NCBI RefSeq assembly: GCF_000715075.1
Contig: NC_134082.1
Span: 60,723,466-60,787,465, forward strand
DNA from: Nicotiana tabacum
Taxonomy: Eukaryota > Streptophyta > Magnoliopsida > Solanales > Solanaceae
Direction: 5' to 3'
DNA: 64,000 bases
The translations under genes and the position numbers were made by a program. The notes under the pieces are model-generated. The model ran no database searches, was not told where the DNA came from, and saw nothing but the letters and a program-made list of their open reading frames with translations. This document shows, one piece after another, positions 34,191-47,734 of this stretch (its first letter is position 1; every line of letters starts with the position of its first letter).

Positions 34191-37100
34191 TGTTGAAACC
34201 CAATTTTTCCCTATATATTTTTTAATATGCAAGATACTTTCATAGCAGCATGTGTATGCATGTATAAGTGTGTCCAAATGTTTTATTATTTTTTCTTATT
34301 TTTTAAAGGGTTTTAACCAATTTATTCCCCTATTTTTATTCATAAAAACCCCAATAATAATTCCCAAAATTATTATTTTTTGGTTATTCATTTACTGGAT
34401 TCTCATATTTGTACTAAAATATATCTAATATATTTTTGAATATTTTTACAAATTTATTTAGCATTTTTAAAGCTAAATTGCATATAGTTGCAATATTAGC
34501 CCCTTTTAAAATTTAATTGCATTTACATTTATAAAAAGTAAGCCAGTAATTTTAAATTGATAATTATGTGTTATAAATCATTTTATTACTTTTAATTTAT
34601 TTTCAAAAATCAATTTATTATTTTTTATAATTTTAAAAGTGGAAATTGACTATTTAAATAATAGCCCAAATTCATTTCAATCATAGCCTAAATCCTACCC
34701 CAATTTTAACCCAATTCTCGACCCAATTGAACCCATCGGACAAGGACCAAACCCATTTTCATAACCGCCCCACTTACCCGTTTTAATCCAGGCAATTGAT
34801 CACTCAGATCAACGGCCAATAGTCGCCCTTGCCTTAATTAATTCCAAACGAACCCAAAATCCTATCATTTCTCACTTACCTTCCTCTCAAACACTCTCTG
34901 CAACACCAGTCAAATCTTAGCCGCCGTCACCCTAATCCGCCTTAATCCATGGCCTACCGAGGTCATCGGAGACCTGTACCAACCTTCCCTGGCTCCTATG
35001 TGTTTGTCCTTATGGTTTCAAGGCTAGACTATGAAGAGCTCCGGTCCACTCTTCGTTCGATTTTAGTTTATGGCCCTTCTCCGGTCATTTTTGACCTTTC
35101 TCCGGCCGACCATGGTCATTCGAGTCAGACCCTTGACTCTTCTGGTTAGATCGGTAACTTTCAAAGCCTTTCTCATCTTTTCTGGGTTTTCTGAAACCCT
35201 AATCTCTAAGATCTTTTGATTTTTTTCAGATCCACTTTAGATCTATGCTTGCTCTGAACTTTTAAGCATCTTCTCGAAGTTTCTTCAATTTTGCTTTCAA
35301 AAACGACTCTTTGTCTTTTCCCGATTAGGGTTTTTCCTGTTAAGTTATTTCAAAATCTGTTCTCTGACTTTTAATATGTTTAGATGTGCGTTTGTTTGTT
35401 TGAAATCTTGCTTGACTCATATGTTTACCATCTTTTGAACTCGTTGTTGAAAACCCTAAATTCTTGTGGGTCTCAATCGGGTTCTAAAAGCTCTTTGTTA
35501 AATGAGTGTTTGTTTGGTTAAGTTTTGTTTGATCTATTTTTAGGGCTCGACTATTGTTGAAAACCCTGTGGCTTTAGGTCTGAAACTGTTCGTTTAAATG
35601 CCTAACTTGATTTGAAGTTCCTTGTTTCAGAATCCCTTTTCCTTTATGTGATTCCTTTGACTCTGGGTTTCCACTATCTTTAAAACTTGACTATGCGTGA
35701 AACCCTAACTTTTCAAAAGGTTTCTCATCTGTTACTGTGAGACCTTTGCATGCTTCTGATACTCTATTTTTTTCTTCACTATCGATTCAATGTGACTTGA
35801 CCTACTTGATTGATATGCTTCGAATGTTTGCTTTACTACTAGCTTATTTCTGCCACTATTGCATGTTTGTGGTTATCTCTTTTGTTTGGCCTCGCATGTC
35901 TGATGACCCTCTTCACTTTATTTATATGCTGAAATTTTTTCCTTGATTAATCTTCACCTTGTGTCTGATTTCTAAATTTTCCCTTTTATGAACCCTGATT
36001 TCACTCGCCCGTTCAAAATTGATTGATTCTTTTCCCTTTATTGTAATATTTAACTTGCTGAATATATTTCCAAAATAAGTATATTCTATACTTAGACTTG
36101 ATTACTTAATGAATGCTTGTACTACTTCTTTTATGGCAATAATCAGTTTGTATCTAAACTGATCTCTTTCCTTATTTGAATTTGTTAAACAGTGATTCCT
36201 TAATTAAAGGGAATCACCCATGTAATTGATTGTGACCTATGATTGTTTCCATGTTTGTATCTTATTACTTTTCCTTCACTCGTTTTCAAAAAAAATTATA
36301 AATACCCTGCACCCCCTTCTTTTAAAGACATGAACCAACTGAGTTCAAAAATACACACTTCACTCAATCTCTCTCTCTTTTCTCTGTTACTACTTGTGTT
36401 GCTACCTTGTCTAGCCGACTGAAATCCAATGCTAGGCTGTGGGAAACTTGCCTACTTTTTCTTTCTGCATTTGCTTTATTTACTAGTATGTCCTAATTAC
36501 TCTTCCAGCATCAACAACAACATGTTTCTTTACTAATTCCTTCACTATTACATGTTTCCTACTTATGTTTAATTGAGTTTCATTATCAAGCATGCTATGA
36601 TCTGCCTTTCTTTTTTCTGAAATAATGTTTTCTCATGTATGAACCCCAATTCCCCATATCCCCTATGTGTTTGTATATTGGTTTGAGGGCATGTCAGCAT
36701 CATACAGTATTGTGCATGACCTAAACCTGACCCTTCCTGGGTCATATGTTCCACACCCCCTATGTGTTTGGTATCTTTGGTTGGTTTGGGGCATGACAAC
36801 ATTGAACATTGCTATGCATGACCCAAACCTGATTCCCTAGGATCATAACCTCCATATCCCCTCTATATGTTGTGTGTTATGGTTGGTTTATAGGCATGAA
36901 AACACCATCTATTGTTGTCCGTGCCCAAACCCAGTCCTTGCCTAAGGATATATGCTCCTTGCAATGTATTTCCCAAATCTCTAACCCCTTTGTGCAATTG
37001 CTGATTCTGTGATTTTACCTTTATTACTACTGTTTTCAACTCACCCCTTTCCTCTCTCCATTCTCCACTCAATTCTAAATATCTATGCCTGCACTTCCAC

Positions 37101-39038
37101 CATATTCTTAGACTTAAGTTCTGCCCCTCTTGTGTGAGCCTTGCCTCCCTCTAAACTTGGACACATAATGGCTGGCCCTTCCACACTGCACTCATCTCTA
37201 TTTGGTTATGCATCTTGGGGTGAGCACTGTCCGGGGTCCTCTTGAGACCCTTAGGGAACTTTGACACACTCAAGTCTGAGAAAGGCTTTGAAACAATGGC
37301 ATTTGAGGTGGTTTATTCCATAACTTAGAGAGGAAGTCAAGAATCAGGCTTCCTCTGGTTGTAACTTTTCTTTTGTGCTTCCTTAATATAATGTATTATC
37401 TAGTCTGTAATAATTTTTTAATAAATATTTGGGGGCTTGGCTAGTGAAAGGGGCTGGGTAATTATGCATGCTCAAGGGTAGATATCACGTCTATAGGATC
37501 TAAAATTCCGCATGTTCAATTCTTCAGTTTAGATTCATCTGTTGTTCTGCATGTTTAATTTTACATCTAGATACCATGCCTATAAGATCCAATTTCATTA
37601 AATTCCTGAATGTTCTACATTTAGAGAATATGCCTATAGGACCTAAATTCTGCATATTGAATTCCGCATTTAGAGAACCTGTCTATAGGACTTGTCTTAA
37701 TTTCTGTATTACCAAACTGAAACACCATGCTTAGGAACTAACGGGCTAAAAATTAGATATCATTTTCAGTACCCCCTTTCGTATAAATCATGCCTATAGG
37801 GATACTGCATGCTTCAATTCACGCTCGACTAGATATCATGTCTATAGGAATTAAAATGAGCAACACTAGATATCCTGCCTATAGGATCTGAAGCCAATTT
37901 AAGATCAGTTTGACTCTGAATTAGTTTTAAACAACCTTACTCTTTACTTTAACGCGGTTTAGAAAGCATGGCTATAGGATCCAAATCGTTCGTCTTCAAT
38001 TGTTACTGTTTCGGTTCACTCTGAATAGATACCATGTCTATAGGACCTCTCCTAAATGCTTAGGCAAGCCTTAGGTGATAACAACCAATGAATTGAATCT
38101 GCCTTTGTTAATTGCTACAACTAGCATGCAGACCTGATTCGGACTTCTTATCTGAGTTATGTAATAAACTGGTCTGCCTCAACAATTGAAATTTCCCTTA
38201 CTTTAGTATGTTAAAGTCAGACCTTAGATGTATGTTTAAGTCATGCTATTTATGTGCTTTGTTTGATGAGGTATACATGATCCTCTTATTTGTTATATGT
38301 TTCCCCTAATGTGCAGCCCTTATATGTTTTGTATGTCGCATTAGCTTTTTCACCTTTAAAACCTAAAATCAGCCTAATATCCCTCCCCTTTAGGAGTAGT
38401 AGTCCTAAAAATCCTTCGGGACTGATAGGAAGGGACGGGTAGTATCATGCAATAGACATCGAGACCAATCCGGGCTTTAATACCTTAACGGGGCGGGAAT
38501 GGTAGATATGGATATGATGACCGGTACGCTAATGCCATGTGTATCCCCTCTTCTGAGGAGTGTCATACCGGGTATCGCATTGATGTGATCCATATTATAA
38601 ATAAACCTAGGACCCCACCTTTTCCTCTTTTATATCTTCAAGTATTTGTAGAAATTATAACCCTTTCTTCTCAAAATTCACCTTTAATTGTTTTCAAACT
38701 CTTATGTGTTTAAACTTAAATCCCCTACTATTTGAGCCTATATTTGTCTATTTGCTAAATTGTACAAATTTACGATAAACTATCTGGATGAGAACCACAC
38801 TAGTGGATCCTGAGGGGTGCCTCTTTCCCCTTAAGATAATTTCAAGCCCTTACCCGATCTTTGGTTATCAAACAAGCTTAGGAGTAGATCTTATAGGTGT
38901 CTAAATGCACCTTAAATCATTTGTTGGCGACTCTTCAAAAATGCAAAACCCAGTTCCCAAAAGGAATGAGTTGTCCCATACCAAATATCACAAACCCGAT
39001 CTCCCGATTGCATAAAGTGGGAAAAAGGGGGTGCAACA
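34191..39038 (+). repeat. Element C 3' LTR
   Basis: 4848 bp ending GGGTGCAACA, directly followed by the ATGAC duplication. It is collinear with the 5' LTR throughout, including the CATATCCCCTATGTG repeats (about 36650-36910) and the CTATAGGA motif series (about 37480-38045). The short frame at 34949-35149 (66 codons) is open here but broken in the 5' copy. Confidence 0.9.
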
Positions 39039-40383
39039 ATGACCCGGGAACGTTTCGACGTTTAATATTGGAAGTTAGTGCATTGAAGGTTTTCAAGTTC
39101 TTTAAGTTTAGTGTGGAGTACCCTTTGGTGTTATTGAGATCCGCTTGGGATTCTCAGCCTGTTAATAGTTCTGTATGGTTATTTAAGACTTGCACGCAAA
39201 TTTTGGCATCATCTCGAGTTGATTTGATAGGAATCGGACGCGCGGAATTGTTTTAGAAGTTTTTGAGTTTCATGATTTGATTTATGCATTTTGGCGCCCG
39301 ATTCATGATTCTAGATGTTATTTCGGTGTTTTGATTGCACGAGCGGGTCCGTATTATGCTGTCGGATGTGTGAGTGAAATTGGATGGGGTCCTGGGTGAC
39401 CCGGGTGCAAGATGGATTGGAATAGGATTCAGAATTTGACTTGGGGGACTGCTGGTGCTTTTGATATGGTGCGTTCTGCATGGTTTTGGGCCGCAGGTCT
39501 GAGCTTGCAGAAGCGAGCGTGTGATCGCAGAAGCGGCCTGGGAGTGGGTGGCCAGTGGTCCGCATAAGCGAAGAAGTTCCACAGAAGGGAACTCGCTTCT
39601 GCGAGGAATGGGCCGCAGATGCGAAGGAAGGCCAACTAGGCTTAGGTCGCAAGTGTGATAACCTTTTCGTAGAAGCAGGTCCGTAGAAGCGAGATCCTGT
39701 CCGTAGAAGCAAAGAGAGACGGCTTGGGCAAGGACCGCACCTGCAATGATATTTTCGCAGAAGCAGAGCCGCAAGTGTGACTATTTTGGTCGCAGGTGCG
39801 AAAATCGCTGGGGCTGTAAGGTGCATTTATATCAGACTTAGGTGGGTTTTTATCTAATTTTCACTTGGAGTGGTCGATTGAGGAGCTCTCTTCGACGGGG
39901 TTTTTGACTTTCATCGTGAGGTACTGTGACAGGTTCCACCAGTGGTCACGCGAGCACATAGTCGATCTTTTATGGAGACTTAGGGGTGAGCTGCTTGCCT
40001 TGCTACGATCCCCAACACCGGAGTCTCCTTCCATCTTATTTACTATTTCTGTCTATTATATTCAGACAATAGTCTTAGTAGTTTTGTATATTCCCTAGAT
40101 TGCTCATGTACTTGTAACGTCGGGTTTTAGGGATTTGTAGCATTTTTGTACTGTTGTACTTGCCATTTCTATCACAACAGACTATGTACTTATTATGTTG
40201 ATATTTGCTTTAAAAAAGACTTATCACCGTTGCATGAAATTTAGTGTAATTAAAAATATGTTAAAAAAGGATAGATAAAGGGTAGTTTCACTTGTGGGCT
40301 TGCCTAACGATAGCGTTAGGTGCAGTCTCGACCTAGTACAGAATTAGGTCGTGACAATAAGATTCATAATTTCAAAACACAAT

Positions 40384-41030
<647 letters not shown>

Positions 41031-41085
<55 letters not shown>
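41031..41085 (+). repeat. (TA)n microsatellite between the SINE copies
   Basis: A perfect TA run of about 55 bp, followed by a TTCTTCTTCAAGG spacer. Confidence 0.95.
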
Positions 41086-41088
<3 letters not shown>

Positions 41089-41104
41089 CTCTTTCTTCTT
41101 CTTC

Positions 41105-41231
41105 AAGGGTTCGAGCTGTGAAAATAACCTCTTGTATAAATGCAGGGTAAGGTTGCGTACAATAGACAATTATGGTCCGGCTCTTCCCTGGACCCCGCAT
41201 ATTGCGGAAGCTTAGTATACCGAGATGACCT
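41105..41231 (+). mobile_element. Truncated Au-like SINE, copy 2
   Basis: Repeats copy 1 with very few changes, 199 bp downstream, again from AAGGGTTCGAGC to TATACCGA, ending GATGACCTTTT. Both copies begin at the same base and follow a TA run. This points to local duplication of one truncated SINE plus microsatellite, not two separate insertions. Confidence 0.75.
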
Positions 41232-41413
41232 TTTGCGCTCTTCTTATTGAATATCTAATTCGCTCTTTTCGCAGGTAATTGTGTGGTCTGTATCATTAAC
41301 TATTTTATCTAAACATACATTTATTAGGTTTTATTTATGAATTTTGTTTTCTTTAGTAACCTGACTCTACGATAGTTAAAAGTTAATGGCTACAAAAGAC
41401 GTAGGAATATTTA
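41232..41413. other. Unique-looking spacer
   Basis: About 180 bp between the second SINE and element E. I recognise nothing in it. Confidence 0.5.
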
Positions 41414-42935
41414 TGTAATGATTCACCGACTGTTTTGATTATTTGAACCCCGTTCTCCTATTTGATACTTTCTGTATATGTATTTGATGTTTTAAGATTT
41501 GTAGGGATAGGTGGTTTGGTTTTTTATAGGATTCGAAAATGAATGGAAACACTTAGGTTCATTTTGAAAGCCTTAAGTTGGAAGAGTTAACCAAGGTTTG
41601 GCTTTTATGTAAACAATATTAGATTGGTGATTTGATGGTTCCAATAGGTTCGTATGGTGATTTTGGGCTTATGCACATATTCTAATTTAGTTTTGGATGT
41701 TCCTAGAGGATTTTGAGCCTATTTGCTGAAAGTTGTCAGTTTGAAGAATTAAGGAGTTTTTAAGTTTGGTTGATAGTTGGCTTTAATGATACCGGGCTCT
41801 GAATGCTGGTCCAACACTTGGAATATTTTTTCTTTATGTTATGGAAGTTGTGTTCAAAGTTTGGTTATGATCCGAAATACTTAGGCATGAACCAGAAACT
41901 TGGTTGACTGTTTAGAAGTTCAACTTGTAGTTTGATCCTTGATTCGTAGACATGATGATATCGTATGTATTTGGAAGCTTTAGATAGGTCTGAATAGTAT
42001 TTATGGAATTCTTGATATGATTGTACGGTGTCCCGTATGGCTCGGGTGAGTTTCAGGTCACCCTGACATGTTTGAAGTGGGCAAATTTTGTTAATGTCTA
42101 GTGTGCTTCATGATCGCTGAGTAGGTATTACGATTGCGGAGTGTTATTTGGAGTTGAGGAAGATTTGCTCTTCATATTTGTGCTGGTGTGGTCGCGCTCG
42201 TGAAGAAGGAGCTGGGAGCTAGGAGTTTGGCCTTCGCGTTTGTGAAGGCAGTGTTGTGTTCGTGAAGGAGGCTGGGTTGAAGGCACTGCACTAACATGGG
42301 TTATATAGTGTTCGCGTAGGTGTGGCAGGCAATGGATCACGATCACTAGGGTACTTCCCGATCGCAAATGAGGAATTTCTGACAAAAGCATTTTGTGCTT
42401 CGCGAATGCGAGGCATGGGCCGCATGTGGGAAGAGTGCCAGAGTATATTAAGTTGTCATTTCGGGATTTTAGTTCATTCTCTCATATTTTGGACCCTAGA
42501 CTTGGAGATGGGCGATTTTTCAAGAAGATTTTCACACAAGACTAAGGGGTAAGTGATTTATACTTTTTTATGGTATTATTTCATGAATTTACATGGATTA
42601 TTATCACCTAAAATATAGAATTTGAGATAAAATTTGGGGTTTTTGTCTACAACTTGAGATAATGAAAATTGAGGTTTTGAGTTATGGTTTGGACTTGGAT
42701 TTGAAAACTAAACACATATTTGGACTTGTGGGGTTATGGCTAAACGGGATCTAACCGTAGATTCGAGTTTTGATCATATGAGTGTTGATTGACTTTTGTT
42801 GAAGTTTTGGGAATTGATTAAAGATTGAAGTTTTATTTTTGGAATTGATTATTATGATGTTATTTAGCATTATTGAGTATTATTTGGTTAAATTTGAGCT
42901 GGTTGGAGGTGATTTCTAAAACAAAGGCGATTTTG
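41414..42935 (+). repeat. Element E 5' LTR, 3' part missing
   Basis: It aligns with the 3' LTR pieces at 46841-47734 and 58465 to about 59010, for example CATTCTCTCATATTTTGGA against CATTCTCTTATATTTTGAA. Similarity ends near 42935, just before gag. The rest of the LTR and the primer site are absent, so this copy lost its tRNA priming sequence. Confidence 0.7.
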
Positions 42936-43007
42936 TAAGGTTGGACTTTCCTTATCGTGTGGTGATTATTGTCTAAATCTGAATCATTCTCTTCTAGTCT
43001 CTCTCAG

Positions 43008-43900
43008 ATGGTGAGAACTCGTATTTTAGCATTAGCAGCTGGTGACAAAGAGGCAGTACCACTGATTGTAGCCTGCAAAGGCAAAGGCTGAGGTAGGGCC
43101 AATGCTCCTACCTGGGGATGCACAATTGTGACATGAGGTAGACTACCTACTGTAGTTGTAGGCACGCCAACGGAGTATCGGTGCACCCACATGCAAAATC
43201 AGGAGGAGGATTATATTATTTATGATCATGTTCAGTCTCTAGTGCCAGCTCAGCATCCAGAGAGTTATTATCACACTAGTGTTTCAGGAGGCTATGGCCA
43301 AGATGGTCATTTTATCGATGCTTTGGCTCAGGCTGGAGTGGTTCCAGGGGCCCTACCATATCTCAGGCTAGAGGGGGACTGGCCCCTGTCACTCGTACTC
43401 TGGAGCAGGATGTAGCGATGTTTCAGACACCGGTGTATTGCTAGTTGGTGGCAGGTAGCCTTTAGTATTAGTTATACACGTGGTTGAGCCTGCTATGTTT
43501 ACTGAGGAGAGAAGAGGCTTGAGAGATTCTAGAAGTTACATCCTCCTCACTTTGATGGTAAATCTTCTAAGGATGCTTAGGATTTTCTAGACTGATGTCA
43601 TCAGATGCTTTGCAATTTGAGCTTGGTAGGGTTCAATGGTATAGACTTTACTACATTCCAATTGAGAAGGGATGCTAGGAGATGGTGGCAGATGAACGAG
43701 TTGGGTAAGCCAGTAGGTTCTTCTCCCCTTACTTGGACTCAGTTCTCACACTTATTTCTGGAGAGATACATTTGGCACACCAGGTGGGAAGAGTTGAGGG
43801 GTCAGTTTGAGCGCATTCAATAGGATCGCATGACTGTGATTGAGTATAAGGGGAGACTCACATAGTTTTATCGTCATGCTACTTTCTTAATCCCCACCGA
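43008..43900 (+). pseudogene. Element E gag pseudogene
   Basis: Begins MVRTRILALAAGDKEAVPL at 43008. The main domain is at 43605-43823: FTTFQLRRDARRWWQ, LTWTQFSHLFLERYI and ELRGQFERIQ, followed by a stop and MTVIEYKGRLT. Several stops and frame changes mean no Gag can be made. Confidence 0.75.
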
Positions 43901-44479
43901 TGCATAGAAGGTGAGGGTTGCATTATGATATCAAGATTCCTATAGCCCGAGAGTTAGATATCGGGAGTAATTTTCATCAGGCTGTGGAAATAGCTCGTAA
44001 GATCGAGCGTATCCATAGTCAAGGGAGAGAGGTGAGGGATAAGAGAGGCTATCATGACAGGACAACTTAATCCACGCAACATATGGCCAGGGGTATAGTG
44101 TCTCGATAGTCCTTTAACACTCCAGTTCCATCGTCTTTCAGCGCCTTCCCGGTAAGTTCATACCATGATCCATCTATTTATGGTTCTTCTAATGACTTTT
44201 CGGGACAGATTCAGGTTCAGTAGTCTCTATCGTCTAGGGGTTTTATTGAGTGCAGAGAGTTTGTTCATGTGGTAAGGTATTGGCCCAAATTTGCTTGAGG
44301 TGCAGATTCGCATATTTCTTCAAGTTATGACTTCTGCACCAGTTACTTCACCACCCGCCAGCCAGCTCGGAGTGGGGCTCAGGAAGCTAAAGGTCTCCTT
44401 ATATGGGGAGGCTGATCAGGTGGCGGTCAAGCTCAATGCTATGTTTTCCCTGCTAGGCCCGAGGCACTGGCCTCATATA

Positions 44480-45052
44480 TTGTGATTACATGTATGGTTT
44501 CAGTCTACAATACATATGTTTTTGTATTGTTTGATCCACGGTCTACTTATTCCTATTTGTCATCATATTTGGCTATGCATCGTGGTTCTCTTAATATTTC
44601 TATTCATGTATATATACATGTTGGTGATTCGATTACAGGGGATATTTCGGTCTTGTGCGGTTACTATTGGGGGTTATAAGACTAGGGTTGGTCTCTTTTT
44701 GCTTAGTGTGGTGAATTTTGATGTGATTTTGGGTATGGATAGGATATCTCCATATCATGCTATTATTGATTGTCACTCTAAGACCGTAGCATTGGCTACG
44801 CTGGGGTTACCAAGGTTGGAACAAAGAGGTTCTCTTGGTCACTCTCCTAGTAAAGTGATTTCATTTTTGAAGGCTCAATGGATGGTTGAGAAGGGATGTT
44901 TGGCGTATCTGGCTTTTGTTAGAAAGGTTAGTGTAGATACTCCTACTATTGATTTAGTCCTAGTAGTGAGAGAGTTTCCAAATGTATTTCTTGCAGACCT
45001 ACCGGGCATGCCACTTGATAGGGATATTGATTTTGGTATCAATTTGGTGTAG
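44480..45052 (+). pseudogene. Element E protease pseudogene
   Basis: VLFDPRSTYSYLSSY corresponds to the DPGSTYSYVS active site of this clade, with Gly replaced by Arg. FDVILGMDRISPYHAIIDCH, KVISFLKAQWMVEKGCLAYL and PLDRDIDFGINLV follow in a second frame, so at least one frameshift lies between. Confidence 0.75.
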
Positions 45053-45059
45053 GGAACTC

Positions 45060-46320
45060 AGCCCATATCTATTCTATCATATCGCATGGCTCCAGTTGAG
45101 TTGAAGGAATTGAAGGAAAAAATTGCAAAAGTTTTTGGATAAGGGGTTCATCAGACCTAGTGTTTCTCCTTTGGGTGCGCCAATATTGTTTGTGAAGAAG
45201 TTGAAGGATGGTTCGGATGTGTATTGATTATAGGCAGTTGAATACGATCACTATCAAGAATAAGTATCCGTTGCTTCGCATGATAATTTATTTGATCATT
45301 TTTAGGGTGCCAGGGTGTTCTCAAACATTGGTTTGAGGTGGGATTATCACCAGCTGAAGATTAGGGATTCAAGCATTCCTAAGACGGCTTTTAGGACTCG
45401 TTATTGGCATTATGAGTTTTTAGTGATGTCTTTTGGCTTGACTAGTGGCCAACATCTTTCATGCATTTGATGAATAGTGTGTTTTAGGCTTATTTGGAAT
45501 CTTTCGTCATTATATTTTTTATGACATCTTGGTATATTCCCGTAGTTCTATGGAGCACGAGCAGCATTTGAGGATTGTGTTTCAGGTTCTAGGGGAGAAG
45601 AAGTTGTATGTGTTTTCTCCAAGTGTGAGATTTGGTTGGACTCGACGACATTCTTGGGATACGTGGTGTCTAGTGATGGGGTCAAGTTTGACCCAAAGAA
45701 GATTGAGATAATTCAGAGTTGGCCCAAACCTTCAACTGGTACAGAGATTAGAAGTTTCTTGTGTTTGGCTAGTTATTATAGTCACTTTATAGAAGGGTTA
45801 TATTTATTGCAACTCTATTGACCAAGTTGACTCTTAAGGATGCTCCATTGAGATGATCTAACGAGTGTGAGGAGAGCTTTTAGAAGCTCAAGACTACTTT
45901 AACTACAACTCCAATTTTGGTATCGCCCTCTAGATCGGGCATTTATACTATCTATTGTGATGATTTGCGCATTGGCCTTGGTGTATGTTGATGCAGGATG
46001 GTAGGGCGATTGCCTATGTATCATGCCAGTTAAAGCCCCATGAGAAGAACAATCTGGTACATGATTTGGATTTAGCAACTACTGTGCACGCGCTCAAGAT
46101 TTGGAAACATTACTTGTATGGCGTGTTTTGTAAGGTGTGCACTAATCATCGGAGTCTTCAACATCAGTTCAAGCATATTTTAATTTCAGAAAGCGGAGAT
46201 GGTTAGAGTTATTGAAGGATTATGATATCATTATCTTGTATCATTCGGAGAAGGCTAATATGGTAGCAAATGCCTTGAATAGGAAGGTGGAAAGTATGGG
46301 GAGTTTTGAACTTATACCAG
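45060..46320 (+). pseudogene. Element E reverse transcriptase and RNase H remnants
   Basis: RT text such as [31 protein letters not shown] and FMHLMNSVF is recognisable at about 45305-45490 but in shifting frames. The usual Asp of [10 protein letters not shown] is lost ([10 protein letters not shown]), and the YVDD-type motif region is frameshifted. RNase H-like text (EESFxKLKTTLTTTPIL, then NMVANALNRKV) runs to about 46300. Confidence 0.75.
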
Positions 46321-46464
46321 CTGTATAGAGGCCTTTGGTGATGAATGTTAATGCTTTGGCTAACAAATTCATGAGATTGGATATTTCTAAGCCTGTCAGA
46401 GTTTTTGGTTGAGTTGTTGCGCAATCGTCCTTATTTGAGTGCATCAATGCATGATGATATTTGG

Positions 46465-46770
46465 GCAGAAGGATAATTTGAGGCCTTGGTATATTGTTCC
46501 ATTTGAGATCTTGGAGAGAGTTGGAGAGGTAGATTAAATGCTTTCTTTGTCACTGAGCTTGTCTGAAATTCATCTGATATTTCATGTTTTCATACTTCAG
46601 AAGTACTATGAAGATTAGTCACATGTGTTGGATTTTAGTTTAGTGCAGTAGGATAAGAATTTGGCTTATAAAAAGGAGCTGGTGGCCATTTTAGATAGGA
46701 AGGTTTGGAAATTAAGGTCGAAACAGATTGCATAAGTGAAGAGGTCAATCGGTCGAGGAAGCAACATGAG
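46465..46770 (+). pseudogene. Element E integrase C-terminal remnant
   Basis: DNLRPWYIVPFEILERVGEV, SHVLDFSLVQ and ELVAILDRKVWKLRSKQIA match the end of chromovirus integrases. The catalytic core expected between RNase H and this tail does not fit in the roughly 150 bp available, so it has been deleted. Confidence 0.7.
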
Positions 46771-46830
46771 AGATCGAGCATAATATATGAAGCAAATATC
46801 CTCATTTTTTCCCATTCCAAGCATGATTAT

Positions 46831-46840
46831 AAGGGGAGGA
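46831..46840 (+). other. Element E polypurine tract
   Basis: AAGGGGAGGA immediately precedes the 3' LTR start, TGTAACGACTATG. Confidence 0.85.
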
Positions 46841-47734
46841 TGTAACGACTATGCCGGTCGTTTTGTGTATTGATCCCCATTTCCTATTTGTTGCTTGCGT
46901 ATGTTTGTTTATTATTTTGTGACTTACAGGGATGGTTTGTTTGTTTTCGGAAAGATTTGAGAGTGATTTGAGACACTTAGTTTCATTTTGGAAGCTTAAC
47001 TTTAAAGAGTTAACCAAGGATTGACTTTTGAGTGAACACCCTCGGATTGGTATTTTTATGGTTCCAATAGGTTCGTAAGGTTATTTTGGACTTCGATGCA
47101 TATTCGAATTTAGATTTGGAGGTTTCTAGAAGGTTTTGGCTCTATTTTATAAAAGTTGATAATTTGAATATTTGGGGAGTTTATAGGTTATTTTGATGTT
47201 ACCGGAGTTCGGTTGATATTTTGGGACTTATGATAGGTCCAATTAGTTGATTTTAACTTGTGTGCAAAGTTTGATTGTGATCTAGAATGTCAAAGAATGA
47301 TTCGAACGCGTTCGGCGAAGTGGGAACGCTTGAAACTTAAGAGAATGATTTTGATCGCTAATTCTTAGTTTTAATATTATTTGTGTTTGTGTTTTTTAAG
47401 CCCTTGGATTAGGTATATGGACTTCTTGGTATGATTGAACGGGTTCCCTGGTGTGATTCGGGGTGATTTTTTCTTATAATTTTCTCATGGTTTGGAGTTG
47501 CTGGTTTTTTCTATGCATGGTAATGCTTCGCGATCGCAGGGAAGGGGAGTTAACATATGAAATTTTTCTCTTCACATGAGTGGTGTTGCATTTACATAGG
47601 ACCGAGGGCAGGAACACCATATTCACGTGCAAGCGGCCGCGTCCACAATAATGTGGTGCCAGGTAGAGAAATTGTATTCGCATTTACGGGAAGGACTTCA
47701 CGTTCGTGAAGTGGAGCAGCAACTGGAGGTATTT
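46841..47734 (+). repeat. Element E 3' LTR, left part
   Basis: It starts TGTAACGACTATGCCGGTCGT with the clade's terminal hairpin. It ends at TATTT (47730-47734), the target duplication made by element D. Confidence 0.85.

Larger units (their letters stand above)
21905..39038 (+). mobile_element. Element C: Ogre/Tat-like LTR retrotransposon, 17.1 kb, internally deleted
   Basis: Full-length structure with LTRs of 4885 and 4848 bp, TG...CA ends and target duplication ATGAC (21900-21904 and 39039-39043). Very large LTRs, a TGGCGACT-type primer site, a G-patch after the protease, a non-coding gap before the RT position and a repeat-rich 3' UTR are Ogre/Tat hallmarks. RT, RNase H and the integrase catalytic core are missing, and gag carries frameshifts. 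By eye, the LTRs differ by roughly 4-5% where I compared them, so the insertion is not recent. Confidence 0.85.
21626..40356 (+). mobile_element. Element B: solo gypsy LTR, split by element C
   Basis: The pieces 21626-21904 and 39044-40356 join into one LTR of about 1.6 kb. It starts TATAACAAACCGACTGG, ends AATTAGGTCGTGACA, and is flanked by ATAAG (21621-21625 and 40357-40361). No internal region or second LTR remains, so it is a solo LTR, normally the result of LTR-LTR recombination. The right piece has a CpG-rich GCAGAAGCG array at about 39475-39800. Confidence 0.85.
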
